NCBI GenBank assembly: GCA_965215115.1
Contig: OZ244050.1
Span: 806,001 to 870,000, forward strand
DNA length: 64,000 nucleotides
Direction: 5' to 3'
From: CALDTK01 sp965215115
GTDB taxonomy: Bacteria > Bacteroidota > Bacteroidia > Chitinophagales > Saprospiraceae
Part shown: positions 51,789 to 59,576 of the stretch, in pieces
Numbering within the stretch: the stretch's first letter is position 1
How the letters are laid out: each line of letters starts with the position of its first letter
The notes under the pieces: model-generated
Told to the model about the DNA's origin: nothing
What the model saw: only the letters and a program-made list of their open reading frames with translations
Database searches by the model: none
Program-made: the position numbers and the translations under genes

Positions 51789-54395
51789 ATGACGCTCTTC
51801 ACTCGTTTCGCCGCCGTCTGTCTGCTCGCCGCGCCGTCGCTGGTTTTGGCGCAAGCCGTACCCAATGCCGCGGTAGACGTGCTCGGCGACGCGAAGGCTA
51901 CGGCCGCGACCACGACCACGAGCGGCAAGGCCGCGCACGAGCGCCCCGGCGCGCACGACGCGAGTGAGCACGACAAACACGCCGTGGGGCGCGGCGAGAA
52001 GCTCTACGAAAACCTCGGCTACAAGGCCGCGACGCCCTTCCTGGCCGCCGACGCGACGCCGAGCGTGGAGCAAATGCACCAGCTGGCCACGGCCTACCGC
52101 CTCAACCACGATACGAAGGGCGCGGAGTTGTGGTACGGGCAACTGGTGGGGCGCAGCGACGAGCCGCTCTTCCGGCTGTACTACGCGCAGGCGCTGCAGA
52201 GCAACGGCCACGCGGACCTGGCGCGCGAGCACTTCGACGCGTACGACGCGCAGGTCGGGGGCGATGACGCACGCGGGCGGAAGTTTGCGAACACGCTGAG
52301 GACGGGCGTCGCGCAGGCGCCCGTGACGGTGCGCAACGAGACCAAGGTGAACGGGACGCACCTCGACTTTAGCCCGAGCTTCATCGACGCGGAGCACGTG
52401 GTGTTCGTGTCGACGCGCCCGGTGAAGCGCCTCGGGCAGAGCGTGAAGGACAAGTGGATGGAGGACAACTTCATGTCGCTGTTCGTGGCGACGGCTGATG
52501 CCGAAACTCGCCTGCTCGGGGAGCCCCGTGAGTTTGCCCCGGAGCTCAACACCAGCTTTCACGAAGGCCCGGTGACGTTCGACATCACGGGCGAGCGGGT
52601 GTTTTTTACGCGCAACAACTACAACCGCGGTAAGCGCCGCAACGACAAGGACGGCACGATGCGCCTCAACGTCTACACCTCGAACCGCGGGGCCGACGGC
52701 TGGCAGACCCCGACGGAGATGCCGTGGAACACCGACGAGTACGAGGAGGCGCACCCGACGCTGAGCGTCGACGGCCGCAGTCTGTACTTCGCCTCGAATC
52801 GCCCCGGGGGCGCGGGCGGGATGGACCTGTACGTGAGCCGCCTCGAGGAAGGCACCTGGGGCGAGCCCATCAATCTCGGCAAGTCCGTCAACACGGCCGG
52901 CAACGAGGTCTTCCCCTTCGTCCACGCCGACGGCACGCTGTACTTCGCGAGCAACGGCCTCGGGGGCGTAGGCGGGATGGATATTTTCGCGGTGGAGACC
53001 GGCGCGGGCGATAGCGAAGCCGATGTCGTGCGTGGGACGCCGGTCAATATTGGGGCGCCTTACAACTCGAACAAGGATGACTTCGGTTTCATCGTCTCGG
53101 CCGACGGTACCTACGGATACTTCACGAGTGCGCGGCCGGGGGGTTCGGGCGGGGACGACATCTATTCCTTTCAAACGGACTCGCCGGTAGAGCGCGCGCG
53201 GACGCAGCGTATCTGCGTCTACTCGGCACCGGATGAAGCACTGAAACTGGCTGGCGTTAAAGTACGCTTGGAGCCGATCGACTTGGGCAACCAAAAGCAA
53301 ACTACAGGAGACCGCGACCTCACGCTGCGCCTGATCGAAGACGATAAACCGGGTGAGTACCGCATCGCGATCCAGCCGCAGGGCGGGACTCGGGCGTGGG
53401 CCGACCGGGGGGCTCTGGAGTTGACGACCGATGCCGACGGCTACGTGAGCGTGCCGATGATGCGGGGGCAGGGCTACCGCGTGGTGGTCGCGCACGCGGC
53501 GTACGAGGTGAAGACTGAGGAAGTTTGGGCGACGGCCACGGGCGCGGGTCTCGGTGACTACTGCGTGGGGCTTTCGCCAAAACCAGGGGTCGCGAAGGCG
53601 GGCGCCGGCACCGCGGGCACGATGTCGCTCGCGGGCACGACGAAGAACGCGCGATACGGCAACCTGCTGCCCAACGTAGAGCTGGAGCTCGTCAACCTGT
53701 GTACGGGCGAGCAGCTCACGGCCCGCTCGGACGCGGACGGGAGGTTTGACTTCGGGTGCGTACCGTGTGGGTGCGAGTTCGTGATCAAGGGGGACAAGCA
53801 GTTCTTCGCCGTAGGCGAGCTGCTGGTGTCGAGCCTGGACTACGACTGTGCGGCGGTGGCGTGTGGGGACGGCAAGCCGCTCGCGGCGACGTTGGCGCTG
53901 CTGCCGGAGATGCCCGGTTCTGCGGGGGCGATGGCGATGGGCGGGAAGGGCGGCCCGGACCCGATCGGGCGTGCGCGCACGATGCGGCTCAAGACGGGCT
54001 CGGTGATCGAGCTGAAGAACATCTACTACGACTTCGACCAGTACTACATCCGCCCGGACGCCCAGCCCGACCTAGACCACGTCGTGGAGCTGATGCTGGC
54101 GTACCCGGAGATGGAGATCGAGTTGGGGAGCCACACGGACGCCCGCGGGACGGAGTCCTACAACCGGAGCCTGGCGCAGAACCGGGCCACGGCGGCGCGG
54201 GCGTACATCATCGGCCGCGGGATCAGCGGCGCACGCATCGAGGCCAGGGGTTTTGGCGAAAGCCGCCTGCGGAATGGGTGTCGGGATAGCAAGGACTGCT
54301 CGGAGGAGGATCACCAGCGCAACCGTCGGACGGAGGTGAGGGTGGTCGCGATGGGGAAGGACGAGGGGGTGGAGGTGGTGTATCGGTGGGAGTAG
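51789..54395 (+). CDS. OmpA family protein with PD40 propeller repeats (SprF partner)
   Basis: Seen: 868 residues with signal peptide ending LVLAQA, which is encoded by a copy of the iterated motif (51842-51856). A TPR-like helical stretch spans about 60-170. PD40/WD40-like blades follow at about 195, 317 (LYFASNRPGGAGGMDLYVS), 371 (LYFASNGLGGVGGMDIF) and 430 (GYFTSARPGGSGGDDIYSF). A carboxypeptidase-regulatory-like domain lies at about 610-680 (SDADGRFDFGCVPCG). The OmpA C-terminal domain at about 739-865 has YYDFDQYYIRPDA, SHTDARGTESYN and NRRTEVRV, which binds peptidoglycan. Such PD40-OmpA proteins often follow porP/sprF genes. Inference: it couples the adhesin/SprF complex to the cell wall. 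Confidence 0.93.
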   Translation: MTLFTRFAAVCLLAAPSLVLAQAVPNAAVDVLGDAKATAATTTTSGKAAHERPGAHDASEHDKHAVGRGEKLYENLGYKAATPFLAADATPSVEQMHQLATAYRLNHDTKGAELWYGQLVGRSDEPLFRLYYAQALQSNGHADLAREHFDAYDAQVGGDDARGRKFANTLRTGVAQAPVTVRNETKVNGTHLDFSPSFIDAEHVVFVSTRPVKRLGQSVKDKWMEDNFMSLFVATADAETRLLGEPREFAPELNTSFHEGPVTFDITGERVFFTRNNYNRGKRRNDKDGTMRLNVYTSNRGADGWQTPTEMPWNTDEYEEAHPTLSVDGRSLYFASNRPGGAGGMDLYVSRLEEGTWGEPINLGKSVNTAGNEVFPFVHADGTLYFASNGLGGVGGMDIFAVETGAGDSEADVVRGTPVNIGAPYNSNKDDFGFIVSADGTYGYFTSARPGGSGGDDIYSFQTDSPVERARTQRICVYSAPDEALKLAGVKVRLEPIDLGNQKQTTGDRDLTLRLIEDDKPGEYRIAIQPQGGTRAWADRGALELTTDADGYVSVPMMRGQGYRVVVAHAAYEVKTEEVWATATGAGLGDYCVGLSPKPGVAKAGAGTAGTMSLAGTTKNARYGNLLPNVELELVNLCTGEQLTARSDADGRFDFGCVPCGCEFVIKGDKQFFAVGELLVSSLDYDCAAVACGDGKPLAATLALLPEMPGSAGAMAMGGKGGPDPIGRARTMRLKTGSVIELKNIYYDFDQYYIRPDAQPDLDHVVELMLAYPEMEIELGSHTDARGTESYNRSLAQNRATAARAYIIGRGISGARIEARGFGESRLRNGCRDSKDCSEEDHQRNRRTEVRVVAMGKDEGVEVVYRWE

Positions 54396-54987
54396 GTGTC
54401 TGCGCGTTGATTGGCCTGATATAAAGGTGATGGCCGATTTAGATGAGCGGGCATACCGTTAGCCATTCGTGTTTAAGTAACGAGGTCTGCGGTGCGTCGG
54501 CTAAGTTGCCCGGTGCCGTAGCGGGGTGCCGACTCCGTTGGGGGCAGGGTGGTCTCATTATCGTGGTGTCTTCAGGCGCGTCACGCGATGCATTGTGCGC
54601 CCGCGACGCCCACCGGAGCGTAGGCGGACGCCAAACAGTTCAGGTGTTGGGGCCTTCGCTCGCACGTGCATCACACAAGCTAGGCGCACGCCGCCACGTA
54701 CTGCCGCGCCCCGTCATCGTGGAGGGCATTCGCCCCACTCCCGACGATGCCGTGACCCATGACGTTCGCCTGGTCCCCCGGGGGGTGTGTCGCGAGCCCC
54801 AGCGCCGAGCGCAGCGCCCGATGATTGTGCTACGCGAGCCACTCGGTCGAAGACTGGCCCCGCATCGACGGGAACCGAAGCCGGTAGGGGGCGGAGGTCA
54901 TGCTGCCGGCCCGCCCGAACGGCCTTGCGCATCGAGGTGCCCCCGATTCACGTCTCTGCGTTGGAAAAAATGCATTTCCTTCCTCCC
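54396..54987. other. Intergenic region without a supportable gene
   Basis: About 590 bp. Open frames exist on both strands, but none has a recognisable start, signal or domain. On the minus strand (about 54680-54900) a broken frame reads EWLA, a stop, then HNHRALRSALGLATHP, which faintly resembles the end of an integrase-core transposase. It is too short and interrupted to call. Confidence 0.4.
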
Positions 54988-56142
54988 ATGATCCGTATGC
55001 TCTCCCTGGCCTTGGTTTTCGCACTCGCCCGTTGCACCTCCACGGGTGCGGACGCTTCGACAGATGCCGATCGTGACGTCTACCGCGGCCTCGACCCCGC
55101 CCGCTTCTCCGAAGTCATCGACGGGGATTCGGTGGGGCTGTACTGGATCAAGGCCGACAGCATCGAGGTGGCCTTCACGAACTACGGCGGGCGCGTGGTC
55201 GGGCTCTGGGTCCCGGACGAGACGGGGCGGATGACGGATGTCGTGGTCGGGATGGGCAGTGCGCAGGGCTTCGTAACTTCTACGGAGCCATACTTCGGCG
55301 CCACCATCGGGCGGGTCGGCAACCGCATCGCGAACGGCACTTTCGGCCTTGACGGCAAAACCTACTCCACGCCCACCAACGACAGCCTGCATACGCTCCA
55401 CGGCGGCGGGCGCGGCTTCGAGCGCGTGGTCTGGGACGTAGCGCAACCCGACGCCCGCACGATCGTCTTTCGCCACGTCTCCCCCGAGGGCGACCAGGGC
55501 TTCCCGGGCGCGCTCGACGTCACCGTCACCTACCGCGTCGACGACGGGCGGCAACTCAGTATCGACTACCTCGCCACGACCGACGCGCCGACGCCCGTCA
55601 ACCTCACCAACCACGCCTTCTTCAACCTCAACGGCGAGGGCTCCGGGACGATCCTCGGGCACACCCTCCAGGTCGCGGCCGACCGCTACACCCCCGTCGA
55701 CGCCACCCTCATCCCCCGCGGCGACCTGGCGCCCGTGCGGGGCACGCCCTTCGACTTCACCACCCCGCGCACCATCGGCGAGCGCATCGACGCCGATGAC
55801 GAGCAGCTGCGCTTCGGCAAGGGCTACGACCACAACTTCGTCCTGAATGAAGACGTGATCGGCGGCCAACAAGCCGTCGCCACCGTGACCGGAGACCAAT
55901 CAGGCATCGTGATGAAAGTGTACACCGAAGAGCCCGGCCTACAATTCTACAGCGGCAACTTTATGAAGGGACAAAACGCCTTCAAGTCCGGTGCGAAGGA
56001 TGACCACCGCACGGCCTTCGCCCTGGAGACACAGCACTTCCCGGACGCGATCAACCAGGAAGGTTTCGGGGACATTGTCTTGCGGCCTGGAGAGCGCTAC
56101 GAGACGCGCTCGAGGTATGGGTTTGGGGTGGTGGACAGATGA
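54988..56142 (+). CDS. galM: Aldose 1-epimerase (galactose mutarotase) lipoprotein
   Basis: Seen: 384 residues from ATG 54988 (an ATG at 54970 is also possible). The signal peptide MIRMLSLALVFALARC ends in a lipobox-like cysteine. The GalM fold is clear: ATIGRVGNRIANGTF, LHGGGRGFERVVWD, PVNLTNHAFFNLNGEGSG with the catalytic His region, KGYDHNFVL, then a late Glu-containing stretch TEEPGLQFYSGN. Known reaction: interconversion of alpha and beta anomers of aldohexoses. A lipoprotein form acting outside the cytoplasm is common in Bacteroidota. No sugar operon surrounds it. Confidence 0.93.
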   Translation: MIRMLSLALVFALARCTSTGADASTDADRDVYRGLDPARFSEVIDGDSVGLYWIKADSIEVAFTNYGGRVVGLWVPDETGRMTDVVVGMGSAQGFVTSTEPYFGATIGRVGNRIANGTFGLDGKTYSTPTNDSLHTLHGGGRGFERVVWDVAQPDARTIVFRHVSPEGDQGFPGALDVTVTYRVDDGRQLSIDYLATTDAPTPVNLTNHAFFNLNGEGSGTILGHTLQVAADRYTPVDATLIPRGDLAPVRGTPFDFTTPRTIGERIDADDEQLRFGKGYDHNFVLNEDVIGGQQAVATVTGDQSGIVMKVYTEEPGLQFYSGNFMKGQNAFKSGAKDDHRTAFALETQHFPDAINQEGFGDIVLRPGERYETRSRYGFGVVDR

Positions 56143-56298
56143 CGGACGTGCGCTACCGAAGTGGCAAAGGGCGGGAGCATGCTGGTGTGAACGTTCTGCG
56201 GGCTTTAGACAGGGGGGATGCTTGGGCAGTTTTGTGAAGGTGGCTGTACTTGCGTTGTGGGGTGATTGGCTTTGACTGGGTACTTTCTGTGTGGGGGG

Positions 56299-56600
56299 GC
56301 AGCGCGTCATGCGTTTGTAACCCCCCCGGCCCCCCTTATCCAATTTGGCTCCCGGCCCTGCGCTCCGCTTGGTCCGGGAGCCAAATCGGACAAGGGGGGA
56401 GGCGACCGTATTGCTTCGCTTCGCTCGCCAGGCACGTAGCGTGCGGCGCGCAGCGCGTCATGCGTTTGTAACCCCCCCGGCCCCCCTTATCCAATTTGGC
56501 TCCCGGCCCTGCGCTCCGCTTGGTCCGGGAGCCAAATCGGACAAGGGGGGAGGCGACCGTATTGCTTCGCTTCGCTCGCCAGGCACGTAGCGTGCGGCGC
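56299..56600. repeat. 151-bp element in two tandem copies with 13-bp hairpin
   Basis: Copies at 56299-56449 and 56450-56600 appear identical. Each contains tgcgtttgtaacccccccgg, a perfect 13-bp inverted pair ATTTGGCTCCCGG / CCGGGAGCCAAAT (56343-56355/56374-56386 and 56494-56506/56525-56537) around an 18-nt loop, then acaaggggggaggcgacc and a gcttcgcttcgctcgcc tail. A third partial start at 56601 runs into short gcatagcgg-type repeats to about 56690. Confidence 0.9.
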
Positions 56601-56709
56601 GCAGCGTCCGACGTAGTGCGGCGTAGCGGATTGCAACGTAGCGGCGTGCGGCGTAGCGGCATAGCGGCATAGCGGCATGGCGGTCCACCGGTAGGCCAGT
56701 GCACGGGGG

Positions 56710-56811
56710 CGGTCGCCTCCCCCCCTGTTTCGGTTTCGGCGGCGAGGCCGCGGAGCGGATTTGCTGCCGAAACCGAAATAAGGGGGGGCCGGGGGGGTTA
56801 CAAACGCATCA
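56710..56811. repeat. Inverted copy of the 151-bp element with different hairpin arms
   Basis: In reverse orientation it keeps the outer blocks (ggtcgcctcccccc and ggggggttacaaacgca). Its arms, however, are TTTCGGTTTCGGC (56728-56740) and GCCGAAACCGAAA (56766-56778), again perfect and 13 bp but unrelated to the direct copies. The remaining 56143-56298 and 56812-56879 contain nothing I can support as a gene. Confidence 0.85.
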
Positions 56812-56879
56812 CACACCCCCCCAAGCTACCTCAACCCCAGCGTCTACCTCCCCAAAGTCAACCCCAAATTTCATACTCC

Positions 56880-57584
56880 TCACCCCCGCGGCGAATAAAT
56901 AACCCGCTGCCCCCGCAAGCCCTTTACCCACATCGCCCGATTAAACGGCACCGTCACCTGCACGCTCGGCCCCAGCGTCCACTCGCTGTACTTGCCGTGG
57001 GCAGGCGGGCGCTCGCTGCGCATGACGCTGCGCCCCCACCCCGCCACCGCCGTCAGGTCGGCCCGGAAGGTGACCGTGCACCAGCGACTGTACTGCGACC
57101 AGGAGCCGTGGATACCGACGATGTCGCGGTTGCCGTCTACCGAGTAGCGATTTGGACCACCGTAGTCGAGTATGGTGGCGCCGCTTTGCGCGAAGCTTGC
57201 GCCAAAACCTACGCTCGTCCAGTCGGCGGCGACGTAGACCACCTCGAGGCGAGCCCGCCCGTACAACTCGCCGTCGAGAAAATCTGCTGCATTCGGCGAG
57301 TACCGCCCCGGGTCCCCACCGACGCCACTGCTTACTTCGGCGCGCCAGCCCCAGCCCTCGTACGGGAACGTCGCCAGGTATATGCTGTAGCCGTAAGCGC
57401 CCTCCAGGCTCACCGCCCCCTGTTCGTCCGTGGCCTCCGGAAAATCGTACGCGCGACTCCGCATGAGGGCCACCGAGAAGTCCATGCCAGCGCCCACCTC
57501 CAGCGGGAACTGCGCCAGCACGGGTTTTGCCGAAAGGCCACCCCACAACGACACCAGCACAGCAAGCAAGTAGCGCGTCCTCAT
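56880..57584 (-). CDS. Hypothetical secreted protein, possible outer-membrane beta-barrel
   Basis: Seen: 234 residues from ATG 57584. A start at 57611 would prefix residues encoded by an iterated-motif copy (57588-57602). The signal peptide MRTRYLLAVLVSLWGGLSAKPVLA-QFP is also shaped by a motif copy (57523-57537). The mature part is rich in aromatic and glycine residues with alternating strand-like segments (YGYSIYLATFPYEGWGWRAEVS, RARLEVVYVAADWTSVGFGASF, TVTFRADLTAVAGWG), as in outer-membrane barrels. No family recognised. Confidence 0.72.
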   Translation of the reverse strand: MRTRYLLAVLVSLWGGLSAKPVLAQFPLEVGAGMDFSVALMRSRAYDFPEATDEQGAVSLEGAYGYSIYLATFPYEGWGWRAEVSSGVGGDPGRYSPNAADFLDGELYGRARLEVVYVAADWTSVGFGASFAQSGATILDYGGPNRYSVDGNRDIVGIHGSWSQYSRWCTVTFRADLTAVAGWGRSVMRSERPPAHGKYSEWTLGPSVQVTVPFNRAMWVKGLRGQRVIYSPRG

Positions 57585-57746
57585 TTTGCTTTCGCCAAAA
57601 CCGTCGCTCACCGAACGATCGTCAAGGCAACGTCAACGGCCGGCGGTGGCTCCGGCGTATACTGATGTCGGGCGGACGGCGAGACCGACGATTATATAGA
57701 CAGCGATCGTAAAACCCGACTATCCATTTCGCCGAGACCGTTTAGT

Positions 57747-58274
57747 CTACGGCTTCCGTAGATAGACGTAAAATCCAGGAACGTCGCTCCGCCGCTCGAA
57801 ACTCTCCACGAGTGTGCCCGAGTAACTAAACGTCTCGTAGTCTATACGGGATTGAGAACAACAATCTTCGCGGCCTGCCCAACTCACGATCTCGACGGTG
57901 TCATTAAACGTAGATGCCTCGTAGTCGTAAGTAATTACCCATGTATTCTCTCTCCGTACGTCGTCTTCCAAGTCGACGTACGCTCCATCATCTACCAATT
58001 GGAGGTAAGCATCTTGCTGCGGAAAGCCCTGGCCGCCGTAATTATCACTTACTCTCCAGTTGAGCTCAGCCTCAGGAACGGTCAAGTTACGCACATCAGT
58101 AATCCTAAAGCCTTCCAAACTATCTTCTTGCGCGTAGGGAATGACCGCTCCGGTTGTATCGTAGAAAACGATAGAAGGGAATGGATCAACATTTGTACAC
58201 GGCCTAGGCGGAAAGCAGCAAGCTGCTAACCATAAACTACACAATAAAATGTGTACTGACGATAAACTTCTCAT
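57747..58274 (-). CDS. Lipoprotein of unknown function, coupled to the C10 peptidase
   Basis: Seen: 175 residues. Signal peptide with lipobox LAACC (MRSLSSVHILLCSLWLAACC). The mature part is acidic and beta-rich (SDNYGGQGFPQQDAYLQLV, GFYVYLRKP end) and I recognise no domain. Its ATG overlaps the protease stop codon (ATGA at 58271-58274), so the two are translationally coupled. By analogy with streptococcal SpeB and Bacteroides C10 proteases, which are encoded next to small inhibitors, this could be a cognate inhibitor or chaperone. That is inference from position only. Base composition is lower in GC than most of the window. Confidence 0.75.
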   Translation of the reverse strand: MRSLSSVHILLCSLWLAACCFPPRPCTNVDPFPSIVFYDTTGAVIPYAQEDSLEGFRITDVRNLTVPEAELNWRVSDNYGGQGFPQQDAYLQLVDDGAYVDLEDDVRRENTWVITYDYEASTFNDTVEIVSWAGREDCCSQSRIDYETFSYSGTLVESFERRSDVPGFYVYLRKP

Positions 58275-59377
58275 GGGCGGATACCGTAAATAAATTTATT
58301 ATTATCGTCGTAAGGCCCGTTAGCTGAACCACGCGGATTATAGTCTCCGTTCCTGTACCATCCATTCGACCTGCCATTCCACCCCCAGTTCATATTTACC
58401 CACTGGTACTTTCTGCAATCAGAACTAACTAATACCCTGTAGCCATCGATCACCCATACATGCCATCCACTCAACGTGCGCTCTCGCCCCTCTGCAATCA
58501 CCGGTCGACCGAACCGAATTTCGTCTCCAATTCTGTCGTAAGTGATTACATCACGAGTTCCTGGCGAGGCATAACCAAAGTTGCCAAATGTTCTTGTGAT
58601 CTCCCAGGGCATCGCCCAAGAATCGTCACACCTGTACCGCATGTTAACGTCATTACCGATGAAAGACATCAAGTCGGCGACATTACTTGCACTGCTGGCT
58701 ATCGCGATATGATTAGCGTTTAAATCGTCATACACCGGTATCATGCTAGGATATGCGAAACCATTGGGTCGCCTGTGGTAGTTGACTACCTGAGCTATAG
58801 CCGTTGCGATGCACCCGGTAGGCGGCCGGGGTTGACCACACCGATCTGAGCACCCACCTACAGTGATTCTTCTGTTATAAGGACAATCCTGTCCCCAGGT
58901 TGTCGTCAATAAAGGCCCGAAGGTTCGATCGCTATAGAGGCAAGGATCGTCATTCCCGCCTGGGCATGCCTCATTGTTCGGATCGAAACACATCCGCATC
59001 GCCAACTCACCCAGATCGTAGGGTACAATGTCCGCATTCTGAAGCCTCACGGACTCTACTTCGTTAACAGCAGAAGCTTGATGGCTCTGAATACCCGGAA
59101 GCTTAGCATCATCCGGGGTTCGGTGGCCGTTCGTCCCGAATGCTAGAACTGGCTCGACACGAGTGTCGGCAGCTACCATAACCCATCCCTTAAAGTCATC
59201 CCAGGTGACGTTGACTACGTGGATGGTGGGTAAAGCGTTTATGTCGAAATACGAGTAGGCCTCCATTTCCGGTCCACTCCGAGAGTTCACCGTGTGTCCA
59301 GTTCCATTTAGAGCCATAGACTTCGCAAAGGCCATGGCCTCAGCTTGTGTGATGAGGAACTGATCCGTAGGAGACAT
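58271..59377 (-). CDS. C10 family cysteine protease (streptopain-like), start interrupted by homopolymer
   Basis: Seen: 368 residues if read from the internal ATG 59377. The Spi-type prodomain-like N-terminus (FDINALPTIHVVNVTWDD, GWVMVAADTRVEPVLAFG) leads into the C10 core. The active-site Cys is in PPTGCIATAIAQVVNYH (residue 189) and the His in SGWHVWVIDGY (residue 306); MNWGWNGRSNGWY follows. The frame extends upstream of 59377 into a lipoprotein signal (LVRLSLACFLAISLLWTGC) without a start codon. The natural ATG (59487) lies beyond a run of 17 G/C and is out of frame as sequenced. One base more, or two fewer, would join them. Known role: secreted endopeptidase. Confidence 0.88.
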   Translation of the reverse strand: MSPTDQFLITQAEAMAFAKSMALNGTGHTVNSRSGPEMEAYSYFDINALPTIHVVNVTWDDFKGWVMVAADTRVEPVLAFGTNGHRTPDDAKLPGIQSHQASAVNEVESVRLQNADIVPYDLGELAMRMCFDPNNEACPGGNDDPCLYSDRTFGPLLTTTWGQDCPYNRRITVGGCSDRCGQPRPPTGCIATAIAQVVNYHRRPNGFAYPSMIPVYDDLNANHIAIASSASNVADLMSFIGNDVNMRYRCDDSWAMPWEITRTFGNFGYASPGTRDVITYDRIGDEIRFGRPVIAEGRERTLSGWHVWVIDGYRVLVSSDCRKYQWVNMNWGWNGRSNGWYRNGDYNPRGSANGPYDDNNKFIYGIRP

Positions 59378-59451
59378 CTCCTGTTCTTCCGCACAACCCG
59401 TCCAAAGTAGGCTAATGGCTAGGAAGCAGGCTAGGGATAGCCGGACGAGAC

Positions 59452-59468
59452 GGGGGGGGGGGGGGGGG
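59452..59468 (-). repeat. 17-nt homopolymer (poly-G on +) between start codon and signal peptide
   Basis: Seventeen G on the plus strand (C in the coding strand). From ATG 59487 the present length gives MIKPNLT, prolines, VSSGYP and a stop at 59433-59431. With 18 or 15 bases the frame instead continues through RLVRLSLACFLAISLLWTGC into the protease. This is a classical slipped-strand phase-variation layout. Confidence 0.8.
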
Positions 59469-59527
59469 TGAGATTGGGCTTAATCATACACGAATGTCGC
59501 ACTTAACCCTTGAAGTTTCGCGAGATC

Positions 59528-59554
59528 CAATGTTAAGTTTTCTGCATACGGCAA
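59528..59554 (-). promoter_or_regulatory. Candidate promoter for the C10 protease
   Basis: On the minus strand, TTG (59554-59552), 16 nt, then TAACATTG (59535-59528), one mismatch from TAnnTTTG. It lies 41 nt before ATG 59487, supporting that ATG as the real start. Spacing is one base shorter than usual. Confidence 0.35.
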
Positions 59555-59576
59555 AATTCCCTACGGTACCAGCGTA

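Noticed and set aside
54443..54991. Open frame upstream of the epimerase and a minus-strand frame resembling a transposase end
   Set aside because: No start signal, domain or terminal repeats; the EWLA-stop-HNHRALRSALG similarity is too short and interrupted to call an insertion sequence remnant.
56299..56600. CRISPR array
   Set aside because: Only two 151-bp tandem units without unique spacers, and no cas genes in the window.
56323..56816. Several overlapping small open frames with 'ERSEAIRSPPPLSDLAPG'-like peptides
   Set aside because: They are translations of the stem-loop repeats in multiple frames and strands; no start or coding bias.
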